The position numbers and the translations under genes were made by a program. The notes under the pieces are model-generated. The model did not search any database. It had not been told where the DNA came from and saw only the letters and a list, made by a program, of their open reading frames with translations. Below are positions 8,396 to 17,176 of a stretch of DNA of 64,000 bases, piece by piece (position 1 is the stretch's first letter; each line of letters starts with the position of its first letter). This DNA comes from an uncultured Erythrobacter sp. (GTDB taxonomy: Bacteria; Pseudomonadota; Alphaproteobacteria; Sphingomonadales; Sphingomonadaceae): positions 959,041 to 1,023,040 of the forward strand of contig CANMZA010000002.1 in the NCBI GenBank assembly GCA_947502305.1. The letters run 5' to 3'.

Positions 8396-9490
8396 TTAGG
8401 CGGGCAATTTTGCCCGAGCGGCCTCGCGGAAAGAAACCAGCTTCCCGCGTTCTTCATCCCACAAAGTCAGCACCATGGACCGCAAGGCATTCATCGGGGT
8501 CAGCCGGTTAAACTCGTTCAATTCAGGATGCGCTTTCAACACGGCAGGCAGCCGGTAGAACGGAATGCGGCTGGCGAGGTGGTGGACATGGTGGATGCCG
8601 ATATTCCCCGTGAACCAACGTAAAGGCGCGGGCAGGACGAGATAGGAACTGCCGCCCAAAGCAGCCTCATGGAATTTCCAATTCGGCTTGCGCTCCCAAA
8701 AGGCGTGTTCAAACTGATGCTGAACATAGAACAGCCAGACGCCCACGGATGCCGCGATCAGCAGCACCGGCAAGAACACCAAGGCGGTGGCCCATGCCCC
8801 GAAAGCAAAGCCCAGCCCGATCAGAATAATCGCCGTCACCGCATTGGTGAGCATGGCGCTCATCCAATAAATCAACCCTTCGCGCATCAAGCCAATTGGC
8901 AGCCGGTGGCGCAGCAGGAACAGATAGGCGGGCCCAAGGCCGAGCAGCACCGCCGGATGACGGTAAAGCCGGTAGAAAAATTTGCCCGTCCGGCTCAATT
9001 CCGCAAATTCTTGCACCGTCAGCGTATCGACATCGCCAAACCCGCGCGCATCCAGATTGCCGGTATTGGCATGATGCAAGGAATGGGATTTTTGCCAGCA
9101 ATCATAAGGCGTAAGAGTGAGCACCCCAATCGCCCGGCCCAGCCATTTGTTGTAAGACTTCTTCGCCAAATAGGACCCGTGGCTGCAATCATGTTGAATA
9201 ATGAACAGCCGCAATAACAACATGCCCGCCACCGGCGTCAGCGCGAGCGCGGCAAAATATCCCGCATCCACCGCGAACAGCATCGCGGCAAACAGGGTCG
9301 CAAATGGCACAAAGGTGATCGCCAATTCCCACAGGCTGCGGGCCAATCGCGGGGAGGTAAAGCTGTTCAATTCCCGCGCCAGCACTCTTGAATTGGGCTG
9401 TGGTTTCGCAGGAATATTGGCCGGACTATCGGCGGCAGAAATCGGTGTTTCTAATTCAGAATGCGGCACACGCACCTCTTTTTGGACCAA
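8396..9490 (-). CDS. Membrane fatty acid desaturase (acyl-lipid delta-12/omega-6 type)
   Basis: A 364-residue integral membrane di-iron desaturase. The three histidine boxes are HDCSHGSY, HSLHHANTG and HHVHHLASR, with the additional QHQFEHAFW typical of acyl-lipid desaturases. Helices lie around residues 58-105 and 195-250. It would add a double bond to membrane-lipid acyl chains using O2 and reduced ferredoxin or a similar donor; position specificity is not deducible. The first possible start is TTG at 9490 with no clear ribosome site; GTG codons at 9475 and 9469 are alternatives, so the first few residues are uncertain. Convergent with yihA. Confidence 0.88.
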   Translation of the reverse strand: MVQKEVRVPHSELETPISAADSPANIPAKPQPNSRVLARELNSFTSPRLARSLWELAITFVPFATLFAAMLFAVDAGYFAALALTPVAGMLLLRLFIIQHDCSHGSYLAKKSYNKWLGRAIGVLTLTPYDCWQKSHSLHHANTGNLDARGFGDVDTLTVQEFAELSRTGKFFYRLYRHPAVLLGLGPAYLFLLRHRLPIGLMREGLIYWMSAMLTNAVTAIILIGLGFAFGAWATALVFLPVLLIAASVGVWLFYVQHQFEHAFWERKPNWKFHEAALGGSSYLVLPAPLRWFTGNIGIHHVHHLASRIPFYRLPAVLKAHPELNEFNRLTPMNALRSMVLTLWDEERGKLVSFREAARAKLPA

Positions 9491-9620
9491 CGGGGGGTGG
9501 CCATTGCGGAATGTTTATTGGCGGAAAATGACACTTTCAAGAGAGCTAACTCAAATTCATTGATGCGTCACGCTCTGCTTCATCCAAAGTGCCGCAAGAA
9601 TGGGTGTTTGCGTGTGTTTC

Positions 9621-10055
9621 TTACGTTGCGAACAGCTGATCGGGATCGGCAAAGGCTTTAAATTCCAGAGCATTGCCCGCTGGATCGCGCAAGAACATGG
9701 TCGCTTGCTCGCCGGGCTTTCCCTTGAAACGGACCGCCGGTTCGATCACAAATTCAATGCCCGCATCTTGCAGTGTTTGCGCCAATTCCTGCCACTCATC
9801 CATCCCCAAGACCAATCCGAAATGCGGAACGGGAACGCCGTGACCGTCAACATGGGTGGTGGCCCTGTCGCTGATTGCCCTGTCGCCGATTGCCCGCGCG
9901 GTTAAATGGGTGACGATTTGATGGCCCTTGAAATCAAAATCGATCCACTCGTCACTGCTGCGCCCCTCGCGGCAACCCAGCAATCCGCCATAAAAGCGCC
10001 GGGCGGCGGCCAAATCATCGACAGGGAATGCAAGGTGAAAAGGGGGTAGGGCCAT
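9621..10055 (-). CDS. VOC-family (glyoxalase/bleomycin-resistance fold) protein
   Basis: A 144-residue single-domain protein with the paired beta-alpha-beta3 modules of the vicinal-oxygen-chelate superfamily. [23 protein letters not shown] is the first module, and [12 protein letters not shown] to [16 protein letters not shown] the second, with candidate metal ligands His7, His76-region and Glu near the end (NALEFK). It resembles uncharacterised VOC proteins annotated as glyoxalase; the substrate is unknown. A loop contains an exact 5-residue repeat ([10 protein letters not shown]) from a 15-bp tandem duplication. Divergent from the GST gene. Confidence 0.8.
   Translation of the reverse strand: MALPPFHLAFPVDDLAAARRFYGGLLGCREGRSSDEWIDFDFKGHQIVTHLTARAIGDRAISDRATTHVDGHGVPVPHFGLVLGMDEWQELAQTLQDAGIEFVIEPAVRFKGKPGEQATMFLRDPAGNALEFKAFADPDQLFAT
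9864..9893. repeat. 15-bp tandem duplication inside the VOC gene
   Basis: CCTGTCGCTGATTGC (9864-9878) is followed at once by CCTGTCGCCGATTGC (9879-9893), one mismatch. It encodes a duplicated AIxDR loop. Confidence 0.85.
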
Positions 10056-10172
10056 GCGGCAAATTCCTTTGGTTACGCGCCGAGTGATCCCGTTCAGGCT
10101 CGACAGCCAATCGGTGAATACCTAGGACAAGGATAATCCTCTCTCAAGCAGCCAATGGAGCCGCGAAATCCT

Positions 10173-10835
10173 ATGAAGCTGATAATCGGCAATAAGAATT
10201 ACTCGAGCTGGTCGCTGCGCGGCTGGTTGGCGGCGAAACAATCGGGATTGAGCTTTGAAGAGATCACCGTCCCGATGCTGGGTGAGCAATGGGAAAACCG
10301 TAAGGAAACGGACGAATTTCAACCCTCCAGCGGTAAGGTGCCGATCCTGTGGGATGGCGACAATGTGATCTGGGACAGCCTCGCGATTATGGAGCATCTT
10401 GCCGACAAAGTCGGCCGCGACCGGTTTTGGCCAAAGGATGACGCCGCACGTAGCATGGCACGCTCTATGGTGGCGGAAATGCATTCCTCCTACCCTTCGC
10501 TGCGCAGTGATATGCCGATGAATGTGCGCCGCCGAATTCAGCTTCAGAATGTGTCAGATCAAACGCGCGCCGACGTTGTGCGGATTTTGGGCCTATGGGC
10601 AGAGGCGCGGGCGCGGCATGGTAGCACGGGGCCGTTCTTGTTCGGCACATTCGGCGCGGCTGATATTTTCTACGCCCCGATTGTTTCACGCTTTTTGACC
10701 TATGGAATCGGCGTACCCGGCTTTGCGCAAAGCTATATGCAGGCGGTCTGGGAACATGCCTGGATGGAGGAATGGATCAGCGCATCGCAAGATGAAGAAT
10801 GGGTGATCGAACAATATGAAACGGTCGGATCATGA
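10173..10835 (+). CDS. Glutathione S-transferase family protein
   Basis: About 220 residues with an N-terminal thioredoxin-like domain (MKLIIGNKNYSSWSLRGWLA, then FQPSSGKVPILWDGDNVIWDSLAIMEHLAD) and a helical C-terminal domain. The SSWS stretch places a candidate catalytic Ser, as in Ser/Cys-type GSTs, and the VPILWDG-W-D-S loop is the glutathione gamma-glutamyl site. I prefer the ATG at 10173 because it starts exactly at the first strand; an ATG at 10155 adds six residues. The stop overlaps the next ATG (ATGA), making this the first gene of a run GST / S1-P1 nuclease / dapE / symporter. Confidence 0.85.
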   Translation: MKLIIGNKNYSSWSLRGWLAAKQSGLSFEEITVPMLGEQWENRKETDEFQPSSGKVPILWDGDNVIWDSLAIMEHLADKVGRDRFWPKDDAARSMARSMVAEMHSSYPSLRSDMPMNVRRRIQLQNVSDQTRADVVRILGLWAEARARHGSTGPFLFGTFGAADIFYAPIVSRFLTYGIGVPGFAQSYMQAVWEHAWMEEWISASQDEEWVIEQYETVGS

Positions 10836-11704
10836 GGGGGTTGCTCGCGGCATTATGCGCCTTCGCTCTTTTGATCCCGGCACAGGCGAATGCGTGGGGA
10901 TTTTACGCGCACCGCACCACCGCTGACATAGCAGAGGCTAATATCTCGCCTGCTGCGCGCGCCGAAATGCGGCGATTGATGCGCGCAGAAGCTGGTCTTG
11001 GCACACCGGAATGCGCGCTGACTTCGGTGCAAGATGCCAGCACATGGCCCGATTGCGTGCGCCGCAGTTTCTGGCGCTGGGGGTACACGGCATCGTGGCA
11101 TTACCGCACCGCGCCGATTTGTGAGGCGTATAATCCGCGCGCCAATTGTTCGGGCGGCAATTGCGTGACCGCTCAGATAGAGCGTAATCACCGTATTTTG
11201 GCCGATGAAAGCCTGCCCGATCACGTCCGTCTGCAAGCGCTTGCGTTCATGGTTCATTTCGCCGGTGATGTTCACATGCCGTTGCATTCCGGCGACAAAA
11301 ATGATCGCGGCGGAAATGACCGGGAGGCCGACTATGGCGCAGTGCCGGGGCTCAATCTGCATTGGATTTGGGACGGGCCGCTGGCGGAACGCGCGGTGAC
11401 CGATCCGGCGCACCCCGTGGTGCGGCGTTATTCTGCGGCAGAGCTTGCCGATTTGGGCGGCGGAGATGCCGCCGATTGGGGCCGTGAAAGCTGGCAAATT
11501 GCCCGCGAATTTATCTACCCCACCGCTTTTGACACAGACGAAGTGTGCGCAGGCGAATTGCCGATGAAGACGGTCTATACCGAAGAGGACATTGCCAAGT
11601 CTGTGCCGATCGCGCGGCGGCGTGTGCAACAAGCCGGGGTGCGGATCGCGGATTTGCTAGAATCGGCATTCGCGCCCGGACCTTTGCCGGAGCCGTCACG
11701 ATGA
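10832..11704 (+). CDS. Secreted S1/P1-type zinc nuclease
   Basis: A 290-residue protein with a signal peptide ending at ANA, so the mature chain starts WGFYAHR. In S1/P1 nucleases this N-terminal Trp itself binds zinc. Further ligands are visible as His27, Asp in SVQDASTWPD, His in ASWHYR, the HFAGDVHMPLH block and NLHWIWD, which together make the trinuclear zinc site. It would cleave single-stranded DNA or RNA, or remove 3' phosphates, in the periplasm or outside the cell. Expected disulphides: CALTS/WPDC and CEAYNPRANC. Start and stop overlap both neighbours by ATGA. Confidence 0.9.
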   Translation: MRGLLAALCAFALLIPAQANAWGFYAHRTTADIAEANISPAARAEMRRLMRAEAGLGTPECALTSVQDASTWPDCVRRSFWRWGYTASWHYRTAPICEAYNPRANCSGGNCVTAQIERNHRILADESLPDHVRLQALAFMVHFAGDVHMPLHSGDKNDRGGNDREADYGAVPGLNLHWIWDGPLAERAVTDPAHPVVRRYSAAELADLGGGDAADWGRESWQIAREFIYPTAFDTDEVCAGELPMKTVYTEEDIAKSVPIARRRVQQAGVRIADLLESAFAPGPLPEPSR

Positions 11705-12858
11705 GCCGCGCGCTGGATTGCGCCAAGCGTCTGATTGGCGAGCCTAGCGTCACCCCGGCCACCGGGTCGGTGTTCGATGCGATGGAAGAGATGCTCGCGC
11801 CGCTGGGGTTTGCCATCCACCGGTTTCAGCGCGGAGAGGGCGCAGAGGGCACCGAAGAAGCGCCCGTCGAAAACCTGTTCGCAATCCGTCACGGACCCGC
11901 TGGATCAAAGCACTTGGCCTTTGCCGGGCATCTCGATGTGGTGCCGCCGGGGGAAGGGTGGATCACCGACCCGTTTGAACCCGCGACACGCGGCGAATTG
12001 CTGTTCGGGCGCGGCGCGGTGGATATGAAGGGCGCGATTGCCTCTATGGTCGCCGCCATTGCCGATGTGCCGCAAGATGCGGGCACCGTCAGTTTTATCA
12101 TCACCGGCGATGAAGAAGGCCCCGCGCTTCATGGAACGCGCGCGCTGATCGATTTTATGGACGCCGAAGGGATCCGGCCCGATCTGTGTATCGTGGGGGA
12201 GCCGACAAGTGTGAACCGGCTGGGTGATATGATGAAGATTGGCCGGCGCGGTTCGGTGAATATCTGGCTCTCAGTTGACGGCACGCAGGGGCACGTCGCC
12301 TACCCGCATTTGGCCGATAATCCCATTCCCAAACTGGTCGCAATGCTGGCTGAACTTGATGATCTCACGCTCGATACTGGCACCGATTGGTTTCAACCCT
12401 CGAACCTCGAAATTACCGATATGGAAGTCGGCAACACCGCGCACAATGTCATCCCCTCTCAGGCGAAGGCGCGGATTTCGATCCGTTTCAACGATTTGCA
12501 CAGCGGGGCGACTTTGTCCGAACGTGTGGTGGCGATTGCCGAAAAACATGGCGGCCATGCGCTGCCGATTATTTCTGGCGAACCGTTCCTGACCGCGCCC
12601 GGCGCGTTTTCAGATATGCTGGCGGCGGCGGTTGAGGCAGAGACCGGGATCAAGCCCGAGGCATCCACCACTGGCGGCACATCCGATGCGCGGTTCTTGC
12701 GCAGTGTTTGTCCGGTGATCGAATTTGGTCTGTGCAATGCGACGATGCATAAACGCGATGAAGCGGTGGCCATACCGGACCTTGATACGCTAGCGCGGAT
12801 CTACACCCGGGCCGCGATAGGTGCGCTGGCGCTGGATAATATTGAACAAAAGGCGTGA
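11701..12858 (+). CDS. dapE: Succinyl-diaminopimelate desuccinylase
   Basis: A 385-residue M20 di-zinc hydrolase producing LL-diaminopimelate for lysine and peptidoglycan. Motifs in order: GHLDVVPPG (His and catalytic Asp), GRGAVDMKG (bridging Asp), TGDEEGPALHGT (general-base Glu pair), VGEPTS, the lid-domain GRRGSVNIWLS/QGHVAYPH, TTGGTSDARF and a final zinc-binding His in NATMHKRDE. The ATG at 11701 overlaps the nuclease stop; the open frame extends 52 codons upstream but has no family similarity there. dapB is in the same window at 16.4-17.1 kb but in a separate unit. Confidence 0.93.
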   Translation: MSRALDCAKRLIGEPSVTPATGSVFDAMEEMLAPLGFAIHRFQRGEGAEGTEEAPVENLFAIRHGPAGSKHLAFAGHLDVVPPGEGWITDPFEPATRGELLFGRGAVDMKGAIASMVAAIADVPQDAGTVSFIITGDEEGPALHGTRALIDFMDAEGIRPDLCIVGEPTSVNRLGDMMKIGRRGSVNIWLSVDGTQGHVAYPHLADNPIPKLVAMLAELDDLTLDTGTDWFQPSNLEITDMEVGNTAHNVIPSQAKARISIRFNDLHSGATLSERVVAIAEKHGGHALPIISGEPFLTAPGAFSDMLAAAVEAETGIKPEASTTGGTSDARFLRSVCPVIEFGLCNATMHKRDEAVAIPDLDTLARIYTRAAIGALALDNIEQKA

Positions 12859-12877
12859 GCCTAAGGAAAACCCGAAC

Positions 12878-14113
12878 ATGAAAACATGGTTTGCAATCCC
12901 GCTGTGGCAACGCGTTATTGGCGCGCTCATTTTGGGTGTGATTGTCGGGCGATTGTGGGGGCCAGAGGCCGCTAGCATCAAGATCATTGGCGATGTTTTC
13001 ATCGGCTTTATCAAAATGCTGGTCGTGCCGCTGATCTTCTTCAGCCTCGTGGCGGGCGTCGCCGCGATTGGTGATCTGCGCAAATTGGGCAGCGTCGGGT
13101 GGCGCGCGCTTTTGCTGTTCGTGGTCAGCGGCCAGATTGCGGTGTGGCTGGGCCTCGGACTGGGCACTATTCTTGCCCCAGGCGCAGGTGTGGACACGTC
13201 CTCTATCACCAAAGGGGCAACGCCTGAGCCGAATGAGACCACGTTTAACGACATGATCCTTGGCATGATCCCGCAAAGCCCGGTTCAGGTGATGGCGGAC
13301 GTCAATGTCCTGCCGCTGATCGTGTTTTCTTTGCTGATAGGCATCGGCATTTTGATGGCGAAGGAAGAGGGCGAGCCGGTCCTCAAAATCTTCGAAAGCG
13401 GCAGTGTGGTGATGCAAAAAGTCACCATGGTCGTGATGGAACTGACCCCATTTGGCGTCTTTGCACTGATGGCTTGGGTGGCGGGCACGCTGGGGCTGGA
13501 TGCACTTGCGGCCTTGGGTAAGCTGGTGGCGCTGAATTATCTGGGCTGCTTGCTGATCATCCTTGTGATGTATTCATCCATGATCAAATTCATCGCCAAA
13601 TTGCCGGTGATCGATTTCTTCCGCGGAATTATTGACGCGATTGCGGTCAGCTATTCGACCGCCAGTTCCAACGCGACTTTGCCTGTGACGCTGCGCTGCG
13701 TGCGGCGGAACCTTGGCGTGTCGAACTCCGTGGCGAGCTTCGTCGTGTCACTGGGCGCGACGATCAATATGAACGGCACCGCGATGTATCTGGGCCTCGC
13801 GACCCTGTTTGGCGCCCAGATTTTCGGCGTGGATTTGAGCTGGGGCGATTACCTGCTGATCTCGGTCCTTGGCACATTGGGAGCGGTCGGCGCAGCGGGC
13901 ATTCCGGGTGCGGGCCTGATCATGATGGCGCTGGTGTTTGGCGCGGTTGGCGTGCCACTGGAAACGATTGCCTTTGTGGCAGGCGTTGACCGGATCATGG
14001 ATATGATGCGCACGACGACCAATGTGTCTGGCGATGCGGCGGTGGCGACGACTGTCGCGGCGCTGACGGGCGAGATTGACGAGGCTGAGATGATCTCGGC
14101 GGATGATGTTTGA
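12878..14113 (+). CDS. Dicarboxylate/amino acid:cation symporter (DAACS, GltP/DctA family)
   Basis: A 411-residue protein with eight transmembrane helices and two re-entrant hairpins. Family landmarks are the first re-entrant hairpin with its Ser-rich STASSNATLPVT, the TM7 motif SLGATINMNGTAMYLG (NMNGT, sodium and substrate site), the second hairpin with AAGIPGAGLIM, and TM8 VDRIMDMMRTTTNVSGD (substrate-carboxylate Asp/Arg region). It imports C4-dicarboxylates or acidic amino acids with Na+ or H+. The start ATG at 12878 has AAGGA 10 bases upstream; an earlier in-frame ATG (12821) lies inside dapE and adds non-conserved residues. Confidence 0.92.
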   Translation: MKTWFAIPLWQRVIGALILGVIVGRLWGPEAASIKIIGDVFIGFIKMLVVPLIFFSLVAGVAAIGDLRKLGSVGWRALLLFVVSGQIAVWLGLGLGTILAPGAGVDTSSITKGATPEPNETTFNDMILGMIPQSPVQVMADVNVLPLIVFSLLIGIGILMAKEEGEPVLKIFESGSVVMQKVTMVVMELTPFGVFALMAWVAGTLGLDALAALGKLVALNYLGCLLIILVMYSSMIKFIAKLPVIDFFRGIIDAIAVSYSTASSNATLPVTLRCVRRNLGVSNSVASFVVSLGATINMNGTAMYLGLATLFGAQIFGVDLSWGDYLLISVLGTLGAVGAAGIPGAGLIMMALVFGAVGVPLETIAFVAGVDRIMDMMRTTTNVSGDAAVATTVAALTGEIDEAEMISADDV

Positions 14114-14122
14114 AGCCTGTTG

Positions 14123-14536
14123 ATGAAAGCCAGTCCCGCTTCCGGCCCTGGTATAGAGGCGATCTTCACAGAAATTGTTTCAAGATATGAGGATGACGCC
14201 ATTTTATTTGCAGATGCTGCCGAGATAGATCGGTGGGGTGCTAAACTGGGCGTTGATTGGTTGAAGTCGCTAGATGTGATCAGCGCAGAATTGGCTAAGC
14301 GCTATCAGTCAGGGTTGGTAAGCTATGAGATCGGGGACGCTATCGCCAATGATCTCTGGGGAGCGTTGATCATGAGGTCTGGTCAAGTTTCCAATGATGA
14401 TTGGCCGACACTTTGCCAAAATGTCTACTTTGCTTTCGATGCAGGAGAGTACCGCAGGAAAGAAGATGGCGATGCAGATCCCGTCGAACTTTATACGAAT
14501 CCAGCCATAGCCAAAATCATCGCTGATTTAGCCTAA
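14123..14536 (+). CDS. Hypothetical protein, lower-GC orphan
   Basis: A 137-residue soluble, acidic protein with no signal peptide or membrane segment and no motif I recognise. It is rich in Asp/Ala and predicted helical (IEAIFTEIVSRYEDD, DWLKSLDVISAELAKRYQ). Codon use is visibly less GC-rich than in the neighbouring symporter and nth, hinting at recent acquisition. I start it at the ATG (14123); a TTG precedes it directly. It sits 9 bp after the symporter stop and overlaps nth by 4 bp tail to tail. Function unknown. Confidence 0.65.
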   Translation: MKASPASGPGIEAIFTEIVSRYEDDAILFADAAEIDRWGAKLGVDWLKSLDVISAELAKRYQSGLVSYEIGDAIANDLWGALIMRSGQVSNDDWPTLCQNVYFAFDAGEYRRKEDGDADPVELYTNPAIAKIIADLA

Positions 14537-15183
14537 CGCCCCTTAGGCACTTCCATCACCTTCTTGCGAAAACTGCACAAATCCACCTGACCGCAGCGCC
14601 AGCATTCCGGCGTGCGCGCTTTGCATACATAGCGGCCATGCAGGATCAGCCAATGATGCGCATGCAGGCGAAACGGCTGCGGCACGCGCTTTTCCAGCTT
14701 CGCCTCGACATGATCGGGCGTCTTACCCTTGGCCAGACCCGTCCGATTGCCCACGCGCAATATGTGCGTATCGACTGCAAAGGTCTCTTGCTTGAACCAG
14801 CAATTCAGCACCACATTCGCCGTCTTGCGCCCCACTCCGGGTAGCCGCACGAGGTCTTCGCGCGTGCCGGGCACTTCGCCGCCATATTCGTCGACCAGCA
14901 ATTGCGAGAGCGCAATCACGTTCTTCGCTTTGGAGTTGAACAGACCGATTGTCTTGATGTGGTCGATCAACCCGTCCAGCCCCAAATCCAGCATTTGCTG
15001 CGGCGTTTCCACCTTCGCAAACAGCGCGCGGGTTGCCTTGTTCACGCCCACATCGGTCGCCTGAGCCGATAGCGCGACGGCCACGGTCAATTGATAGGCA
15101 TTGCCATATTCCAGCTCCGTCTCAGGCTCTGGATTGTCTTCGGCGAGACGGCGGAAAAATTCGAAGATTTGGTCTTTGGTCAT
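14533..15183 (-). CDS. nth: Endonuclease III (base-excision DNA glycosylase/AP lyase)
   Basis: A 216-residue HhH-GPD glycosylase removing oxidised pyrimidines. The helix-hairpin-helix LPGVGRKTANVVL contains the catalytic Lys, VDTHILRV holds the catalytic Asp, and the C-terminal 4Fe-4S cluster has CKARTPECWRCGQVDLC (C-x6-C-x2-C-x5-C). Length is standard. Its ATG overlaps the TGA of the M48 protease gene, so it is the second gene of that pair. Confidence 0.97.
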   Translation of the reverse strand: MTKDQIFEFFRRLAEDNPEPETELEYGNAYQLTVAVALSAQATDVGVNKATRALFAKVETPQQMLDLGLDGLIDHIKTIGLFNSKAKNVIALSQLLVDEYGGEVPGTREDLVRLPGVGRKTANVVLNCWFKQETFAVDTHILRVGNRTGLAKGKTPDHVEAKLEKRVPQPFRLHAHHWLILHGRYVCKARTPECWRCGQVDLCSFRKKVMEVPKGR

Positions 15184-16352
15184 TCATCTGCACTAGCGAG
15201 CTCATGCGCCGCTTTCCACTCCATCGCGGTCAATACGCGGTTACGCACCGATGGGTGGGTGTAGAACAGCGCTTCCTCCACCGGCCCAGCCAGTGGATAA
15301 CGATATTCCGCTGTCTTCACTAGCGCCTCCGACAAGGCATCGGGCAATCCCACCGTCTCTAACGAATAGGCATCGGCTGCGCGTTCATTGGTGCGGATCA
15401 ATGTGTTCAAAACCGGCTGAGTCAAGGTGAAGAACAGGCCGACCGCGAACAGCAACACCGGCAGGCCGCGCACATCGGCAATAGGTGCCGTGCTGCCAAA
15501 GACCCGCGCAAAGAACGGATAGGTTTTCGCCGTCAGGAAAAACACCGCGATCGACAAGGCAGAAATAATCCCGATCATCCACCACACATGGCCCAGCACG
15601 TAATGCCCGATCTCATGGCCGGTTACCGCGCTCACTTCGTCGAGCGATGCCTGATCCAAGGCGACATCCGACATTGCAATCCGCGCAGAACCGCCGATGC
15701 CTGAGACATTGGCGGTGAAGTTGTTCGATTGGCGCGACCCGTCAAAAACGAAAATACGGTCTTCGGCGATGCCCGCTTCTTCGGCCATGACCAGCACCGC
15801 ATCGCGGACTTCGCCTTCGGGCAAAGGCGTGTAATCGTTGAAGAGCGGTTCAATCAAAGCGGGAGAGAGCAGCAGCCCGATTGCCGCAGTAGACGCGACC
15901 AATCCGCCCGCCCAAAGCCACCACAACTGGCCCGCCCGGCGCAGCAGAAAATAGAGGCCGATAAAAAACAACGCGCCCATAAGCGCGGAGATCACAAGAC
16001 CGGTCGCGCTTTGCGTAAGGAAATCGGCAAGCGGTTGACTGGTGCGGCCGTAGGCGCTTTCCCGCGACCAATCGGTGTAGATGGAATAGGGCAGCAAGAG
16101 CAGCGCATCGACAATCGTGAAGACAGCCGCGACGACAAACACCCGCGCGTTCCTCCACCGGTCGGAGAGCAGACCAAAAACCTTGTCCAGAACACCAGTG
16201 CGTACAATGATCCAAGTAACAATGGCAGACACGATCAGCCCACCCAAAATCAGCCAGTGATTGCCCGTGGTATAGTCGCGCGAAAGAGCGAGTTCCGCTG
16301 CGCTCAGCGCGCTCATATGCGCATCGGTTGCGGCGATTGGATCGAATGCCAT
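15180..16352 (-). CDS. M48 family metallopeptidase (CAAX-protease/Ste24-like)
   Basis: A 390-residue membrane metalloprotease. Zinc motif GHEIGHYVLGH at about residue 244, third ligand in TNERAADAYSLE, and at least six hydrophobic helices, including pairs around residues 35-115, 145-190 and 255-325. Family M48A, the Ste24/CAAX-protease-1 type, cleaves inside or next to the membrane; bacterial members are assumed to act in membrane-protein quality control. Conserved NNFTANVSGIGGSARI and FYTHPSVRNRV support the assignment. Located upstream of nth with a 4-bp overlap. Confidence 0.9.
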   Translation of the reverse strand: MAFDPIAATDAHMSALSAAELALSRDYTTGNHWLILGGLIVSAIVTWIIVRTGVLDKVFGLLSDRWRNARVFVVAAVFTIVDALLLLPYSIYTDWSRESAYGRTSQPLADFLTQSATGLVISALMGALFFIGLYFLLRRAGQLWWLWAGGLVASTAAIGLLLSPALIEPLFNDYTPLPEGEVRDAVLVMAEEAGIAEDRIFVFDGSRQSNNFTANVSGIGGSARIAMSDVALDQASLDEVSAVTGHEIGHYVLGHVWWMIGIISALSIAVFFLTAKTYPFFARVFGSTAPIADVRGLPVLLFAVGLFFTLTQPVLNTLIRTNERAADAYSLETVGLPDALSEALVKTAEYRYPLAGPVEEALFYTHPSVRNRVLTAMEWKAAHELASADE

Positions 16353-16393
16353 TGGGCTTTTCCCTGTTCCCGGTTGTTTGTTGTTACTTGCGG

Positions 16394-17137
16394 TTACGTC
16401 AGACCAAGCACATCATTCATGCTGTAGCGACCGGCTTCCCTACCGAGGAGCCATTCTGCCCCACGAACCGCACCGCGCGCGAATATCATCCGGTTTTCGG
16501 CTGAATGCGACAATGTGATGCGCTCTTCATCGCCTGCCAGAATGACGCTGTGATCGCCTGCCACACTTCCCCCGCGCAGCGTGGCAAAACCAATCGCCCC
16601 TTCTTCACGCGCGCCGGTGTGACCATCGCGCCCGCTTTCCATATTATCCGCCAAATCAACACCGCGCCCGGTCGCCGCCGCCTCGCCCAGCAATTTGGCG
16701 GTTCCTGATGGCGCGTCGACCTTGTGCCGGTGGTGCATTTCCAGCACTTCGATATCCCAATCCGGGCCCAGTTTCGACGCCGCCTCGCGCACCAGATGCG
16801 CCAGCAGAGTGACGCCCAAGGAGGTGTTGCCGGTTTGCAAAACGGGGATATGCGCGCTGGCCTCCTTGATTGCGGCAAAATGCGCAGGGTCGAGGCCAGT
16901 CGTGCCGATCAAAATCGGCAGCCCGGCGGCTTTCGCGGCATTAAGGTTGGCGATCAAAGCAGTGGGCGCCGAAAAATCGACGATTACATCACATGACGCC
17001 CGGCCAGAATCTGAAATTCCGCCCAAATCCGTTCCCACATCTGCGCCCATGGCCAGATGATGCCCGGCCTGCTCAATCGCCTGTTCGAGCGCTTGGCCCA
17101 TGCGCCCTTGGTGACCGATCACTGCGAAATTTGCCAT
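16394..17137 (-). CDS. dapB: 4-hydroxy-tetrahydrodipicolinate reductase
   Basis: A 247-residue NAD(P)H enzyme of the lysine/diaminopimelate pathway. Rossmann start VIGHQGRMGQALE, nucleotide-loop GTTGLDPAH, and the signature EMHHRHKVDAPSGTA containing the catalytic His and Lys. Standard length and intact. Its 3' neighbour is the acyltransferase in the opposite operon direction order (both minus strand, 40-bp gaps). Confidence 0.96.
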   Translation of the reverse strand: MANFAVIGHQGRMGQALEQAIEQAGHHLAMGADVGTDLGGISDSGRASCDVIVDFSAPTALIANLNAAKAAGLPILIGTTGLDPAHFAAIKEASAHIPVLQTGNTSLGVTLLAHLVREAASKLGPDWDIEVLEMHHRHKVDAPSGTAKLLGEAAATGRGVDLADNMESGRDGHTGAREEGAIGFATLRGGSVAGDHSVILAGDEERITLSHSAENRMIFARGAVRGAEWLLGREAGRYSMNDVLGLT

Positions 17138-17176
17138 GTTTTACCCCTTGGGGCCGGTCCACTCAACTGGCGCATC

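Noticed and set aside
11545..11700. Upstream extension of dapE by 52 codons
   Set aside because: It lies inside the S1/P1 nuclease gene, shows no family similarity, and the ATG at 11701 gives the standard DapE start.
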